Of a stretch of DNA of 64,000 nucleotides, positions 52,696-61,676 are shown one piece after another (the stretch's first letter is position 1; the number at the start of each line of letters is the position of its first letter). The stretch lies in assembly GCA_965657085.1 (NCBI GenBank), contig CBFHND010000016.1:1-64000 (forward strand), given 5' to 3'. Under the pieces are notes generated by a model. It ran no database searches. It was given only the letters and a program-made list of their open reading frames with translations, and was not told where the DNA came from. The translations under genes were made by a program, and so were the position numbers. The stretch comes from CBFHND01 sp965657085 (GTDB lineage: Bacteria > Pseudomonadota > Alphaproteobacteria > Rhodobacterales > Rhodobacteraceae).

Positions 52696-54045
52696 ATGGA
52701 TATCGCAGCACTTATTCCGGCCTTTGGCAGCACCGTCTGGGCCATTATCTTTTTCGTTCTGGCGCTCAGCATCATCGTGGCGATCCACGAATACGGCCAT
52801 TACATCGTGGGCCGCTGGACGGGCATTCAGGCGGACGTGTTCAGCCTGGGCTTTGGCCCGGTGCTCTATAGCCGCGTGGACAAGCGCGGCACCCGCTGGC
52901 AGGTCGCGGCCTTGCCCTTTGGCGGTTATGTCAAGTTTGCAGGCGACGCCAACGCCGCTTCGGGCAAGGACGAGGATGCGATGGCCAAGGCCGAGGTTGA
53001 CCCGGTGGCCCTGCGCCGCACGATGCACGGCGCGCCGCTCTGGGCGCGGTCGCTGACAGTTGCGGCGGGGCCCGTGTTCAACTTTGCGCTGTCCATACTG
53101 ATCTTTGGCGCGGTCATCCTGACGTCGGGCGTGGCGCGTGACCCCCTGACTGTGGGCGTGGCCCGTGATCTGCCAAACGCGGCGCAGACGCTTTTACCGG
53201 GGGATGAGCTGCTGGAAATTGCCGGACGGCCGGTGCCGTCGATGGAAGAGTCCGCCTATGGCAGCTTCCTTGATGATCTGCCGCGCAGTCAGGTGATGGA
53301 ATACAAAGTGCGCCGGGACGGGGAGGTTCAGACCATTGACGGTCCTTATCTGTTGCCGCCGCTGGTGTCCTCCGTGGCACCGCGCAGCGCGGCCATTGCC
53401 GCAGGTTTGCGGGAAGGTGACGTGATCGTCGGTGTGAACGGTGAACGGGTCTTTGCCTTTGACCAGTTGAAAGAGGCGGTCGAGGGGTCGGAAGGTGCCG
53501 CACTTGATCTGGTGATCTGGAGTGATGGGACCGAACGCGCATCGCAACTTGTTCCGAAACGCGTGGATGAACCGCAACCGGATGGCGGGTTCGAGACCTA
53601 TTGGCGTATCGGCGTTGTGGGCGGCGCGGCCTTTGAGCCCGCGACGCAAGCGCTCGGCATTGGCGCGGCGATCAGTGGCGGGGCTGCCCAGACATGGCGG
53701 GTGATCACCGGCTCGATCTCCGGGCTTGGCCACATGATCACGGGGACCATCAGCACCTGCAACCTCAGCGGACCGATCGGCATCGCCCAGACTTCCGGTG
53801 CCATGGCGAGCCAGGGCGCGGATTCGTTCATCTGGTTCATCGCGGTCCTCAGCACCGCCGTGGGCTTGTTGAACCTGTTCCCGATCCCGGCGCTGGATGG
53901 CGGTCACCTTGTCTTTTACGCCTACGAAGCCGTGGTGGGCCGTCCGCCCAGCGATGGTGCCCTGCGCATCCTGATGACCATCGGGCTGGCTCTTGTTCTG
54001 ACGCTGATGGTCTTTGCGCTCGGCAACGATCTGTTCTGCCCCTGA
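52696..54045 (+). CDS. rseP: Site-2 zinc metalloprotease RseP
   Basis: An inner-membrane intramembrane protease that cleaves anti-sigma factors and signal peptides. The 449-residue protein has the HEYGH zinc motif in helix 1 (VAIHEYGHYIVGRW), GFGPVLYS, two PDZ-like segments (around 150-300; VASSVAPRSAAIAAGLREGD-like stretch), and the C-terminal NLFPIPALDGGHLVFY with the third metal ligand. ATG 52696 was chosen over an extension to 52618, which runs into dxr. Four bases after the dxr stop. Confidence 0.93.
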   Translation: MDIAALIPAFGSTVWAIIFFVLALSIIVAIHEYGHYIVGRWTGIQADVFSLGFGPVLYSRVDKRGTRWQVAALPFGGYVKFAGDANAASGKDEDAMAKAEVDPVALRRTMHGAPLWARSLTVAAGPVFNFALSILIFGAVILTSGVARDPLTVGVARDLPNAAQTLLPGDELLEIAGRPVPSMEESAYGSFLDDLPRSQVMEYKVRRDGEVQTIDGPYLLPPLVSSVAPRSAAIAAGLREGDVIVGVNGERVFAFDQLKEAVEGSEGAALDLVIWSDGTERASQLVPKRVDEPQPDGGFETYWRIGVVGGAAFEPATQALGIGAAISGGAAQTWRVITGSISGLGHMITGTISTCNLSGPIGIAQTSGAMASQGADSFIWFIAVLSTAVGLLNLFPIPALDGGHLVFYAYEAVVGRPPSDGALRILMTIGLALVLTLMVFALGNDLFCP

Positions 54046-54177
54046 CGCCAGGCACGTCGTCGCCCCATGCCGATCTGATATCGGCTTGGGGCAAATGCCT
54101 CATTTCGGCCACATTCTGTCAAACTCAGGCCGCATTCTGCCTCTAGCCCTGTGACAAAGCTAATAGGGGTGACTGAA

Positions 54178-54309
54178 ATGCACGTCGTTCAAACTGGATA
54201 TCAAGGCCTGAGCCTTCTGATGATGCTCAACTGGGACCGGGTACTATATGTTGCGACCATCGCCACAGCCTTGTGTGCTGGCGCGTGGCTGGGCAGCATC
54301 GCCACCTGA
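54178..54309 (+). CDS. 43-residue membrane peptide upstream of bamA
   Basis: A short frame: MHVVQTGYQGLSLLMMLNWD followed by a hydrophobic segment with ATIATALCAGAWLGSIAT. AGGGG lies 9 bases before the ATG, and an intrinsic terminator follows 33 bases after the stop, so it looks like an independent monocistronic unit. One transmembrane helix is predicted. I have the impression that similar LNWDR..Y..TI...L..GA peptides recur in Rhodobacteraceae, but this is memory and not a search. Function unknown. Confidence 0.6.
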   Translation: MHVVQTGYQGLSLLMMLNWDRVLYVATIATALCAGAWLGSIAT

Positions 54310-54341
54310 GCCGAAAATTCCTGCGTATTTTGCAATGGCCT

Positions 54342-54361
54342 GCCCGTAGTGGCGGGCTTTT
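54342..54361 (+). terminator. Intrinsic terminator after the 43-residue peptide
   Basis: GCCCG (54342-54346), loop TAGTGG, CGGGC (54353-54357), then TTTT. It separates the small gene from bamA. Confidence 0.65.
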
Positions 54362-54419
54362 CGCGTTGGTGCGTTCGTTTTGACAAGGGGGGGTAATCTG
54401 GGTACTCAAGAGCCAATGG

Positions 54420-56801
54420 ATGTCTGAAGAGTGGGTTAACACCATGGGACTGGGGTACGAGGGCAGCAAGGCCGAGCGCCGGGCGCGACAGGGCGCTTAC
54501 ACGGCACTGGCACGCGCTATTATTTTTTGTGCAGCAATTGCAATGACTTGGAGTTTGGGGGCGGGCGCCGCCCAAGCGCAAAACTACTCGTTTGACCGGG
54601 TTGTGATCGAAGGTAACGCACGGATCGGAAATTCCGCCATTCTCAATCAGGCTGGAATCGCCCGTGGACAGACGATCACCGCAGGGCAGTTGAACGACGC
54701 CTATCAGCGCCTCAACAACAGCGGATTGTTCGAATCCGTGGCCATTGAACCCGCCGGACGCACATTGCGCATCACGGTTGTGGAACTGCCCACGATCAAC
54801 CGCATCAGTTTCGAAGGCAACCGCCGCATCAAGGACGACGCCCTGTCGGCACTGGTGCAGTCGTCCGAGCGCCGGGTGTTCAATCCTGCGCAGGCCGAAC
54901 GCGACGCCGCGGCCATTGCCGAAGCCTATTCCAACGCGGGCCGTCTGGCCGCGCGGGTCACACCGCGCATCATCAAACGCCGCGACAACCGTGTCGATCT
55001 GGTCTTTGAGGTATTCGAAGGTGACGTGGTCGAGATCGAACGCCTGAGCTTTGTCGGCAACCGCGTCTATTCCGACCGCCGCCTGCGCCGCGTGCTGGAC
55101 ACCAAACAGGCCGGTATCTTCCGCTCCCTGATCCGCACGGACACCTTCGTGGCCGATCGGATCGAGTTCGACAAACAGGTGCTGCGCGACTTCTACCTGT
55201 CGCGGGGCTATGTCGATTTCCGCACCAATTCGGTCAACGCCGAACTGACAGAAGAGCGTGATGGCTACTTCCTTGTGTTCAACGTGCAGGAAGGCCAGCA
55301 ATTTACCTTTGGCGAGATCACCACGATCAGCGACATGCCGAATGTCGATCCCGATGAGTATCAGGCCGTGACCAAGATCCGCCCCGGCGTTGTCTATTCC
55401 CCCACGTTGGTGGAACAGGAAATCGCCCGCATGGAACGTCTGGCCATTCGCAACGGTGTTGATTTCCTGCGGGTTGAACCGCGTATTTCGCGCAACGACC
55501 GCGATCTGACGCTGGACGTCGAATTCGTGCTCAGCCGGGGGCCGCGTGTCTTTGTCGAACGCATCGATATCGAGGGCAACACCACCACGCTTGACCGTGT
55601 GATCCGCCGCCAGTTCCGCATCGCAGAAGGCGACCCCTTCAACCCGCGTGAAATCCGCGAAAGCGCCGAACGGGTTCGGGCGCTGGACTATTTCGAGACG
55701 GCGGAAGTGAACGCGCGCGAGGGATCGACCCCGGATCAGGTGGTGGTCGATGTGGACGTGGAAGAAAAACCCACAGGCTCGCTCAGCTTTGGCGGGACGT
55801 TCTCGAACACCAACGGCTTCGGCCTTGCGGTCAGTTTTCAGGAAAACAACTTCGTCGGCCGGGGCCAGCGGTTGACGCTCAGCTTCTCGACCGCCGAGCA
55901 ATCCGAACTATACGGTATCCGTTTCGCGGAACCTGCGTTCCTGGGTCGCGACGTGGCATTTGCGTTCCAGCTGCAATACGGCACAACCCAAAGCGATTAC
56001 CTGTCCTATGATACCGAGCAGTTAATCTTCCGGCCCAGCCTGACGTTCCCGGTCAGTGAAAACGGCCGCCTTCAGGTGCGCTATACAGCCGAAGAGATCA
56101 ACGTTAAGGAACGTGACCCGATCGAACATGGCGTGGTGGTCGGACGTGACATCGCAGCCGGTCCACAGCTGAGCAGTTCCATAGGCTACGACTACACCTA
56201 CGACACCCGTGTGACGGGTTTGAACCCGAATGCGGGCGTCTTGTTGCAGTTTGGTCAGGATTTCGGCGGTATCGGCGGTGACAGTGAGTTCATCAAGACA
56301 ACCGCCAAGATCGTGGGTCAGAGAAGTATCCTCAACGAGGAAGTGACCCTGCGCGCCACGCTTGAAGGCGGGGCCTTGACCTGGCTGGGCGGCACCAACC
56401 GCCTGGCGGACCGTTTCGTTCTTGGCACGGACATCATTCGCGGCTTCGAGCCGGGCGGTATTGGCCCGCGCGAGCAATCGGGGACGGTAGACAACGCGCT
56501 GGGGGGCAACCTCTATGTCGCGGCCCGCTTCGAGGCGGAATTCCCGTTGGGTCTGCCAGAGGAATACGGCATTCGCGGCGCGCTGTTCTATGATGTCGGC
56601 AATCTTTGGGATCTCAGCGATGTGGACACCAGCGGTGCCACCGTCGTGGGCGAGGGTGGGTCGTTCCGCCATGTGATCGGCTTCTCGATCCTGTGGGACA
56701 CGGCAATCGGGCCTTTGCGGTTCAATTTCTCCGATGCGATCAAGAAGGAATCCTTCGACCGCGAGCAATCCTTCGATCTGACGCTGTCCACCCGGTTCTA
56801 G
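54420..56801 (+). CDS. bamA: Outer membrane protein assembly factor BamA
   Basis: Folds and inserts beta-barrel proteins in the outer membrane. The 793-residue protein has a signal peptide ending GAGAAQAQ, five POTRA domains (about 60-440; for example NYSFDRVVIEGNARIG, INRISFEGNRRIKDDAL, VEIERLSFVGNRVYSDRRL), and a 16-strand barrel with the RGFEPGGIGPR loop 6 motif (VRGF-type) and a C-terminal Phe after SFDLTLSTRF. Start is uncertain: ATG 54420 or ATG 54444, the latter giving a more usual signal peptide. Essential family. Confidence 0.95.
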   Translation: MSEEWVNTMGLGYEGSKAERRARQGAYTALARAIIFCAAIAMTWSLGAGAAQAQNYSFDRVVIEGNARIGNSAILNQAGIARGQTITAGQLNDAYQRLNNSGLFESVAIEPAGRTLRITVVELPTINRISFEGNRRIKDDALSALVQSSERRVFNPAQAERDAAAIAEAYSNAGRLAARVTPRIIKRRDNRVDLVFEVFEGDVVEIERLSFVGNRVYSDRRLRRVLDTKQAGIFRSLIRTDTFVADRIEFDKQVLRDFYLSRGYVDFRTNSVNAELTEERDGYFLVFNVQEGQQFTFGEITTISDMPNVDPDEYQAVTKIRPGVVYSPTLVEQEIARMERLAIRNGVDFLRVEPRISRNDRDLTLDVEFVLSRGPRVFVERIDIEGNTTTLDRVIRRQFRIAEGDPFNPREIRESAERVRALDYFETAEVNAREGSTPDQVVVDVDVEEKPTGSLSFGGTFSNTNGFGLAVSFQENNFVGRGQRLTLSFSTAEQSELYGIRFAEPAFLGRDVAFAFQLQYGTTQSDYLSYDTEQLIFRPSLTFPVSENGRLQVRYTAEEINVKERDPIEHGVVVGRDIAAGPQLSSSIGYDYTYDTRVTGLNPNAGVLLQFGQDFGGIGGDSEFIKTTAKIVGQRSILNEEVTLRATLEGGALTWLGGTNRLADRFVLGTDIIRGFEPGGIGPREQSGTVDNALGGNLYVAARFEAEFPLGLPEEYGIRGALFYDVGNLWDLSDVDTSGATVVGEGGSFRHVIGFSILWDTAIGPLRFNFSDAIKKESFDREQSFDLTLSTRF

Positions 56802-56814
56802 GGTGCAGCCCGTC

Positions 56815-57366
56815 ATGATGCACCTTGCCCGATGTCTGGTGGTGCTGCTGGTCGCAATGACACTGACTGTGCCGGGGATTGCCGCGGCACAGGTTCAAAG
56901 CCCGATCCTCACGGTGGACAGTGAACGGCTTTACCAGGCCAGCGCCTTCGGCAAACGCGCCGCGCGCGAACTGGAAGAGCGCACAAATGTCCTTCAGGCC
57001 GAGAACCGCAGGATCGAGGCAGCCCTCGCCGAAGAGGAACGCGCCCTGACCGATCAGCGCCCGACGCTGACCCCGGAGGCCTTTCGCGCACTGGCAGATG
57101 CCTTCGACGAAAAGGTGCAGGCCACGCGGCAACGGCAAGACGCCAAATCCCGCGCGCTGACACAGCAGCTGGAAGAAGACCGCATTGCCTTCCTCAATGC
57201 TGCGGTCCCGGTGCTGCAAACGCTGATGCGCGAGGCCGGGGCGGCTGTGGTGCTGGAACGGCGGGGCGTCTTTCTAAGTGCAACAGCCATCGACATCACA
57301 GATGATGCCATCGCGCGTATTGACGCGGTGATCGGGGACGGCAGCGCCGAAGCCAAGGATCCCTGA
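56815..57366 (+). CDS. OmpH/Skp family periplasmic chaperone
   Basis: A 183-residue exported protein: signal peptide (about residues 1-25, LVVLLVAMTLTVPGIAAAQ), then the Skp beta-strand ILTVDSERLYQASAFG, a long charged coiled coil (about 55-130, rich in Glu, Arg, Gln) and the terminal VLERRGVFLSATAIDITDD strand. It escorts unfolded outer-membrane proteins to BamA, encoded immediately upstream (13-nt gap). ATG 56815 or 56818. Confidence 0.85.
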   Translation: MMHLARCLVVLLVAMTLTVPGIAAAQVQSPILTVDSERLYQASAFGKRAARELEERTNVLQAENRRIEAALAEEERALTDQRPTLTPEAFRALADAFDEKVQATRQRQDAKSRALTQQLEEDRIAFLNAAVPVLQTLMREAGAAVVLERRGVFLSATAIDITDDAIARIDAVIGDGSAEAKDP

Positions 57367-57377
57367 TGCTGCACGTA

Positions 57378-58055
57378 TCAGCTTCGGCTGAGATCGAGAC
57401 CGCGCAAGAACAACCACGCCGCCAGAACCATTTCGTTGATCCAGATCGGCAGAGACAGAACAAGGTCTGTGGTGCCACCTGCTTCGATCTGGCCGAACAG
57501 GATCATCAAACAGGACGTCAACAACATCAGGCCACCAACCATGCCCCAGACAGACAACAGGCGCGGCACAAGGCGGAATTTGAACAACAGCGGATAGAAA
57601 CAGATCGTTCCGCAGCTGAAAACGATCAGAACCAACAGGAACATGGCGTCGTGATAGGCGCTGGCCCAGCGGGCCATGCCGGTGTCGGGATTCGCGATCA
57701 TCGTCAGGCTCGCTGCCGCAGCGACACCCAGGGCACCCTCCACAACGCGCAACCCCAGATACCCCGTGGCCATCAGTTCGGACAGGTGGCGCAGGACCGG
57801 GTATAGGGCAAGGGCGATCCCCGCACTGGCCAATCCATTCACAATCTCAAAAACGACGGCAACAGAGAGGAGGTATTGATGTGTGGCGAAATCGGTCGCG
57901 GCGGCTGGCAATTGCTCCACGATCACCTGGCTGGCCATCGTGGACGCCGTGGCGGCGACAAACAGTATCGCGGCAATGCGCGCTGAACGCCGTGCTGTGT
58001 CATGCCCCGGCGGAGGATCCGCTGCAAAGGGTGCGATGTTGGGTTTGGTGCGCAA
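57378..58055 (-). CDS. DUF4386-type membrane protein
   Basis: A 225-residue integral membrane protein with about six helices. ARIAAILFVAATASTMASQ, FEIVNGLASAGIALALYPVL and LGLRVVEGALGVAAAASL match the DUF4386 pattern; biochemical role is unknown. No ATG is available near the first helix; a TTG at 58055 preceded by GGGAGAG at a good distance is the likely start. It is on the opposite strand to, and sits between, ompH and fabZ, interrupting an otherwise colinear envelope operon. 12 nt from the ompH stop. Confidence 0.75.
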   Translation of the reverse strand: MRTKPNIAPFAADPPPGHDTARRSARIAAILFVAATASTMASQVIVEQLPAAATDFATHQYLLSVAVVFEIVNGLASAGIALALYPVLRHLSELMATGYLGLRVVEGALGVAAAASLTMIANPDTGMARWASAYHDAMFLLVLIVFSCGTICFYPLLFKFRLVPRLLSVWGMVGGLMLLTSCLMILFGQIEAGGTTDLVLSLPIWINEMVLAAWLFLRGLDLSRS

Positions 58056-58233
58056 GGCAGCTCTCCCATGGCCGTTGGTGTGACAGCGACCATCATAGAG
58101 GCTCAGGCGCCAACCGGATTGATCAACGTCACGCCCTGCAATCTGCGGTAACAGCCCGTGAACGCGCCACGGCTTGCCCGACGCCGCGCCGCTTGGTAGG
58201 CGTGGACAGACTTCAGACCTGAAAAGAGCAGCC

Positions 58234-58707
58234 ATGACATCCGAACTTCTGAGTGCAGACATCGACCTGATCCAGCGCATCCTGCCACACCGCTATCCAT
58301 TCCTTCTGGTGGACAAGGTGGTGGACATCGACGGGACCCGTTCGGCCAAGGGCATCAAGAATGTCACAATGAACGAACCGCATTTTCAGGGCCACTTTCC
58401 GGGCAAGCCGATCATGCCCGGTGTCACCATCGTCGAGGCGATGGCGCAGACTGCGGCCGTGATGGTGGGGGCGGCGCTGAACATGGCGGACCGCGAGTTG
58501 CTGGTCTATTTCATGGCGATCGATCACTGCAAGTTCCGCCGCATGGTGGTGCCGGGTGACGTTCTGGAACTGAACCTCGCAACCGTGCGCGGCAAGCCCG
58601 GTGGCAAGGTCTGGAAATTCGAAGGCAAGGCCGAGGTCGAGGGCGAGATGGCCTGCGAGGTCGCCTTTACCGCCATGATGGACCTGCCCAAGGACGTCAC
58701 CGCATGA
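58234..58707 (+). CDS. fabZ: 3-hydroxyacyl-ACP dehydratase FabZ
   Basis: Dehydrates beta-hydroxyacyl-ACP in fatty acid elongation and competes with lipid A synthesis for hydroxyacyl chains. The 157-residue hot-dog protein has ILPHRYPFLLVDKV, the active-site His in HFQGHFPGKPIMPGV and Glu in VTIVEAMAQTAAVM. AAGAG precedes ATG 58234. First gene of the fabZ-lpxA-lpxI-lpxB run; overlaps lpxA by 4 bp. Confidence 0.95.
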   Translation: MTSELLSADIDLIQRILPHRYPFLLVDKVVDIDGTRSAKGIKNVTMNEPHFQGHFPGKPIMPGVTIVEAMAQTAAVMVGAALNMADRELLVYFMAIDHCKFRRMVVPGDVLELNLATVRGKPGGKVWKFEGKAEVEGEMACEVAFTAMMDLPKDVTA

Positions 58708-59486
58708 GCGGCATTCACCCCTCTGCGGTGATCGAACCGGGCGCGCAGGTCGATCCGACGGCCACCGTCGGCCCGTTCTGTGTGATCGGGCCAGAGGTGG
58801 TTCTTGGCCCGGGGGTCGAGTTGAAAAGCCATGTGGTCGTCACCGGGCGGACCACGGTGGGCGAAGATACGGTGATCTTCTCCTTCGCGGTGATCGGAGA
58901 GATCCCGCAGGACCTGAAATTCAAGGGCGAAGCCTCTCGGCTGGAGATCGGCGCACGCAACCGCATCCGTGAACACGTGACGATGAACGCAGGCACCGAA
59001 GGCGGTGGCGGTGTCACGCGCGTGGGTGACGATGGGCTGTTCATGGCCGGCTGCCACATTGCGCATGACGCGCAGGTGGGTGACCGGGTGATCGTGGTCA
59101 ATTCGGCCGCCGTGGCCGGGCACTGCGTGCTGGAGGACGATGTGATCGTGGGCGGGCTGGCAGGCATCCATCAGTTCGTGCGCATCGGGCAGGGGGCGAT
59201 CATCGGGGCCGTGACCATGGTGACCAACGACGTGATCCCGTATGGCCTCGTGCAGGCGCCAAGGGGCGAGCTGGACGGGCTGAACCTCGTGGGGCTCAAG
59301 CGGCGCGGCGTCAAGCGGTCGGACATCACCGCGCTGCGCGCTGCCTTTCAGATGCTGGCGCAGGGGGACGGTACGTTCCACGACCGCGCACAGCGCTTGG
59401 GCGACGAAACCGAAAGCGACTACGTCCGCCAGATCGTCGATTTTGTACTGGGCGATTCCGACCGGTCGTTCCTGACGCCACGCTGA
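58704..59486 (+). CDS. lpxA: UDP-N-acetylglucosamine acyltransferase LpxA
   Basis: First step of lipid A synthesis: transfers a 3-hydroxyacyl chain to UDP-GlcNAc. The 260-residue protein is a left-handed beta helix of hexapeptide repeats (IHPSAVIEPGAQVDPTATVG onwards) with the catalytic His in MAGCHIAHDAQVG, then VIVGGLAGIHQFVRIG and the helical C-terminal domain (GLNLVGLKRRG). Linked by one-base overlap to lpxI. Confidence 0.95.
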   Translation: MSGIHPSAVIEPGAQVDPTATVGPFCVIGPEVVLGPGVELKSHVVVTGRTTVGEDTVIFSFAVIGEIPQDLKFKGEASRLEIGARNRIREHVTMNAGTEGGGGVTRVGDDGLFMAGCHIAHDAQVGDRVIVVNSAAVAGHCVLEDDVIVGGLAGIHQFVRIGQGAIIGAVTMVTNDVIPYGLVQAPRGELDGLNLVGLKRRGVKRSDITALRAAFQMLAQGDGTFHDRAQRLGDETESDYVRQIVDFVLGDSDRSFLTPR

Positions 59487-60400
59487 TGCTGGCGCTGATC
59501 GCAGGGCGGGGGGCGTTGCCTGCGGCGGTGGCCGCGGCACAGGACGTGGCCCCACTGGTGTTCGCACTGGAAGGTTTCGCACCGGACAACCTTGCGGTGG
59601 ATGCGCATTTCCGGATTGAGCATCTGGGCAGTTTCCTGGTGAAGCTGCGCGCGCTTGGCGTGACCGAAGTGTGTTTCTGCGGCGGTATTGATCGCCCGCA
59701 GATCGACCCCGCCGCGATTGACGCCGACACCATGCCGCTGGTGCCGGTGATGATGCAGGCCATGGGGCAGGGGGATGACGGGGCCTTGCGCGCGGTGATC
59801 TCCATTTTCGAACAGACCGGGTTCACTGTGCGCGCGGCCCATGATCTGGCCCCGCATCTGTTGCCCGCACCCGGGGTGCCGACCATTGCATCGCCGCCCG
59901 ATGACACCGCCGCTGATCTCGCTGCGGCGGATGCGGCCATCGCGCAGATGGGGCGCGCCGATCTGGGGCAGGCTTGTGTCGTGCGCGCAGGGCAGGTGGT
60001 GGCGCGGGAGGATGATGCGGGCACCGATGCGATGCTGGCGCGTCTGGTGTCGGGCGGCCCTGCGCCTGACAGTGATGCGGGCGATCCGATCACATGGGCC
60101 ATGGATGTTGCAGGCGATGCGCTGGGGGCAGCGGCGGATTGGCTGTCGGGCGATGGCGCGCCGCAACGGGTGCAGGCCACCGGCGGGATCATGGTCAAGG
60201 CCCCCAAACCGGGTCAGGACCGGCGCGCCGACCTGCCCACGATCGGGCCACGCACCGCCATGGCGGCAGCACAGGCGGGTCTGGATGGCGTCGTGATCGA
60301 AGCGGGCGGTGTCATCGTGCTGGACCAGCCGCAGGTGATCGAAATTCTGGATGGGATGGGCATGTACCTGTGGGTCCGTGACCGGGCCGCGGGGTCATGA
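59486..60400 (+). CDS. lpxI: UDP-2,3-diacylglucosamine pyrophosphatase LpxI
   Basis: Hydrolyses UDP-2,3-diacylglucosamine to lipid X and UMP; LpxI replaces LpxH in alphaproteobacteria. The 304-residue DUF1009 protein has LALIAGRGALPAAVAAA, CFCGGIDRPQ, the AAIAQMGRADLGQACVVRAG segment and the C-terminal MVKAPKPGQDRRADLPTIGP, a DUF1009 hallmark. TGATG overlap with lpxA and ATGA overlap with lpxB. Confidence 0.92.
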   Translation: MLALIAGRGALPAAVAAAQDVAPLVFALEGFAPDNLAVDAHFRIEHLGSFLVKLRALGVTEVCFCGGIDRPQIDPAAIDADTMPLVPVMMQAMGQGDDGALRAVISIFEQTGFTVRAAHDLAPHLLPAPGVPTIASPPDDTAADLAAADAAIAQMGRADLGQACVVRAGQVVAREDDAGTDAMLARLVSGGPAPDSDAGDPITWAMDVAGDALGAAADWLSGDGAPQRVQATGGIMVKAPKPGQDRRADLPTIGPRTAMAAAQAGLDGVVIEAGGVIVLDQPQVIEILDGMGMYLWVRDRAAGS

Positions 60401-61551
60401 AGGTCTTTGTCATCGCGGGCGAGCCATCGGGCGACAAGCTCGGTGGCGCGCTGATGACCGGGTTGCAGGCTCAGGCGCCGGGCGTGACCTTTCAGGGGGT
60501 CGGTGGTGCTGCGATGCAGGCGCAGGGCCTTGAGAGCCTCTTTGACATGTCCGAGCTGAGCGTGATGGGCATCGCCGAGATCCTGCCCAAGTACCGCGCG
60601 CTGAAACGCCGGATCGCGCAGACCGCGCAGGCGGTGCTGGAGACGCGCCCGGATGTGATGATCACCATCGACAGCCCCGATTTCAGCCTGCGGGTGGCCA
60701 AGCTCGTGAAGGCCGCATCGGACATCCGCACGGTGCATTACGTGGCCCCCACCGTCTGGGCGTGGCGTCCGGGGCGCGCGGACAAGATGGCACGGGTGAT
60801 CGACCACGTGCTGGCGCTGTTTCCGTTCGAGCCGCCCTATATGGAAGCGGCGGGGATGGATTGCGATTTCGTGGGCCATCCGGTGGTGGCTGAACCGCAA
60901 CCCACGGCCAAGGACATTGCGGCGTTTCGCACCCGTCATGGTCTGGAACGTGCCGATCCCTTGCTGTTGGTCCTGCCCGGATCGCGCAAGGGCGAGATTG
61001 CGCGCATGTCAGGGCGCTTGGGCGCGTCCCTTGCGCCGGTTCTGGCGCGGCACCCCGGTTTGCGGGTGATCGTGCCCGCGGCAGGCCCCGTGGTGGAGCA
61101 GGTGATTGCAGCGGTCGCATCTTGGCCGGTGGTGCCCAAGGTGCTGGATCCGCGCGGGCGGTCGGTGGCCGACTTCGGCGTGGAAAAGCGCGCGGCGTTC
61201 GCGGCTGCGGATGCGGCACTGGCCACGTCCGGTACCGTGGCGCTGGAACTGGCGGCGGCGGCCACGCCCATGGTCAGCGCCTTTGATCTGAACTGGCTGA
61301 GCCGCATCATCGTGCAGCGCATGGTGAAGATCGACACCGGCAACCTTGTGAACATCGTCACGGACACGCGCCATGTGCCGGAGTTTATCGGCGCGCGCTG
61401 TCAGCCGGACCTGATCGCGCAAGGCGTGCTGGATGTGCTGGCAGACCCCGCGCCACAGCTGGACGCCATGGCCCTGACCATGCAGCGTCTGGGTTTGGGT
61501 GGCGAAGACCCCGGCCTGCGCGCGGCCAAGGCCGTTCTGATGCGGATGTAG
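60397..61551 (+). CDS. lpxB: Lipid-A-disaccharide synthase LpxB
   Basis: Condenses UDP-2,3-diacylglucosamine with lipid X into the lipid A disaccharide at the inner membrane. The 384-residue GT19 enzyme shows VFVIAGEPSGDKLGGALM, FQGVGGAAMQAQGLESL, SVMGIAEILPKY, TIDSPDFSLRVAK, YVAPTVWAWRPGRADKM and ATSGTVALELAAAATPM. Last gene of the run. A hairpin and repeat region follows before the convergent mnmA. Confidence 0.95.
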   Translation: MKVFVIAGEPSGDKLGGALMTGLQAQAPGVTFQGVGGAAMQAQGLESLFDMSELSVMGIAEILPKYRALKRRIAQTAQAVLETRPDVMITIDSPDFSLRVAKLVKAASDIRTVHYVAPTVWAWRPGRADKMARVIDHVLALFPFEPPYMEAAGMDCDFVGHPVVAEPQPTAKDIAAFRTRHGLERADPLLLVLPGSRKGEIARMSGRLGASLAPVLARHPGLRVIVPAAGPVVEQVIAAVASWPVVPKVLDPRGRSVADFGVEKRAAFAAADAALATSGTVALELAAAATPMVSAFDLNWLSRIIVQRMVKIDTGNLVNIVTDTRHVPEFIGARCQPDLIAQGVLDVLADPAPQLDAMALTMQRLGLGGEDPGLRAAKAVLMRM

Positions 61552-61612
61552 GCCGTTTTCAAAAGGTGCAGCTGCGCTGCTCGCGAGTCATCTGCGCGTG
61601 ACCGCGCGGGAC

Positions 61613-61657
61613 TTGGGGCTTTGCCCCAAACCCCAGAGTTTGCCTTGCAAGATGAAG
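61613..61657. repeat. Hairpin plus diverged copy 3 of the dispersed repeat
   Basis: A perfect 7-bp stem TTGGGGC/GCCCCAA with loop TTT (61613-61629) is followed by CAGAGTTTGCCTTGCAAGAT then GAAG, which matches the dispersed repeat at 25493 and 43482 with a few changes. It lies between convergent lpxB and mnmA and may act as a bidirectional terminator, though T-tracts are lacking. Confidence 0.6.
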
Positions 61658-61676
61658 CGCATGAGACGCGCGCGTG

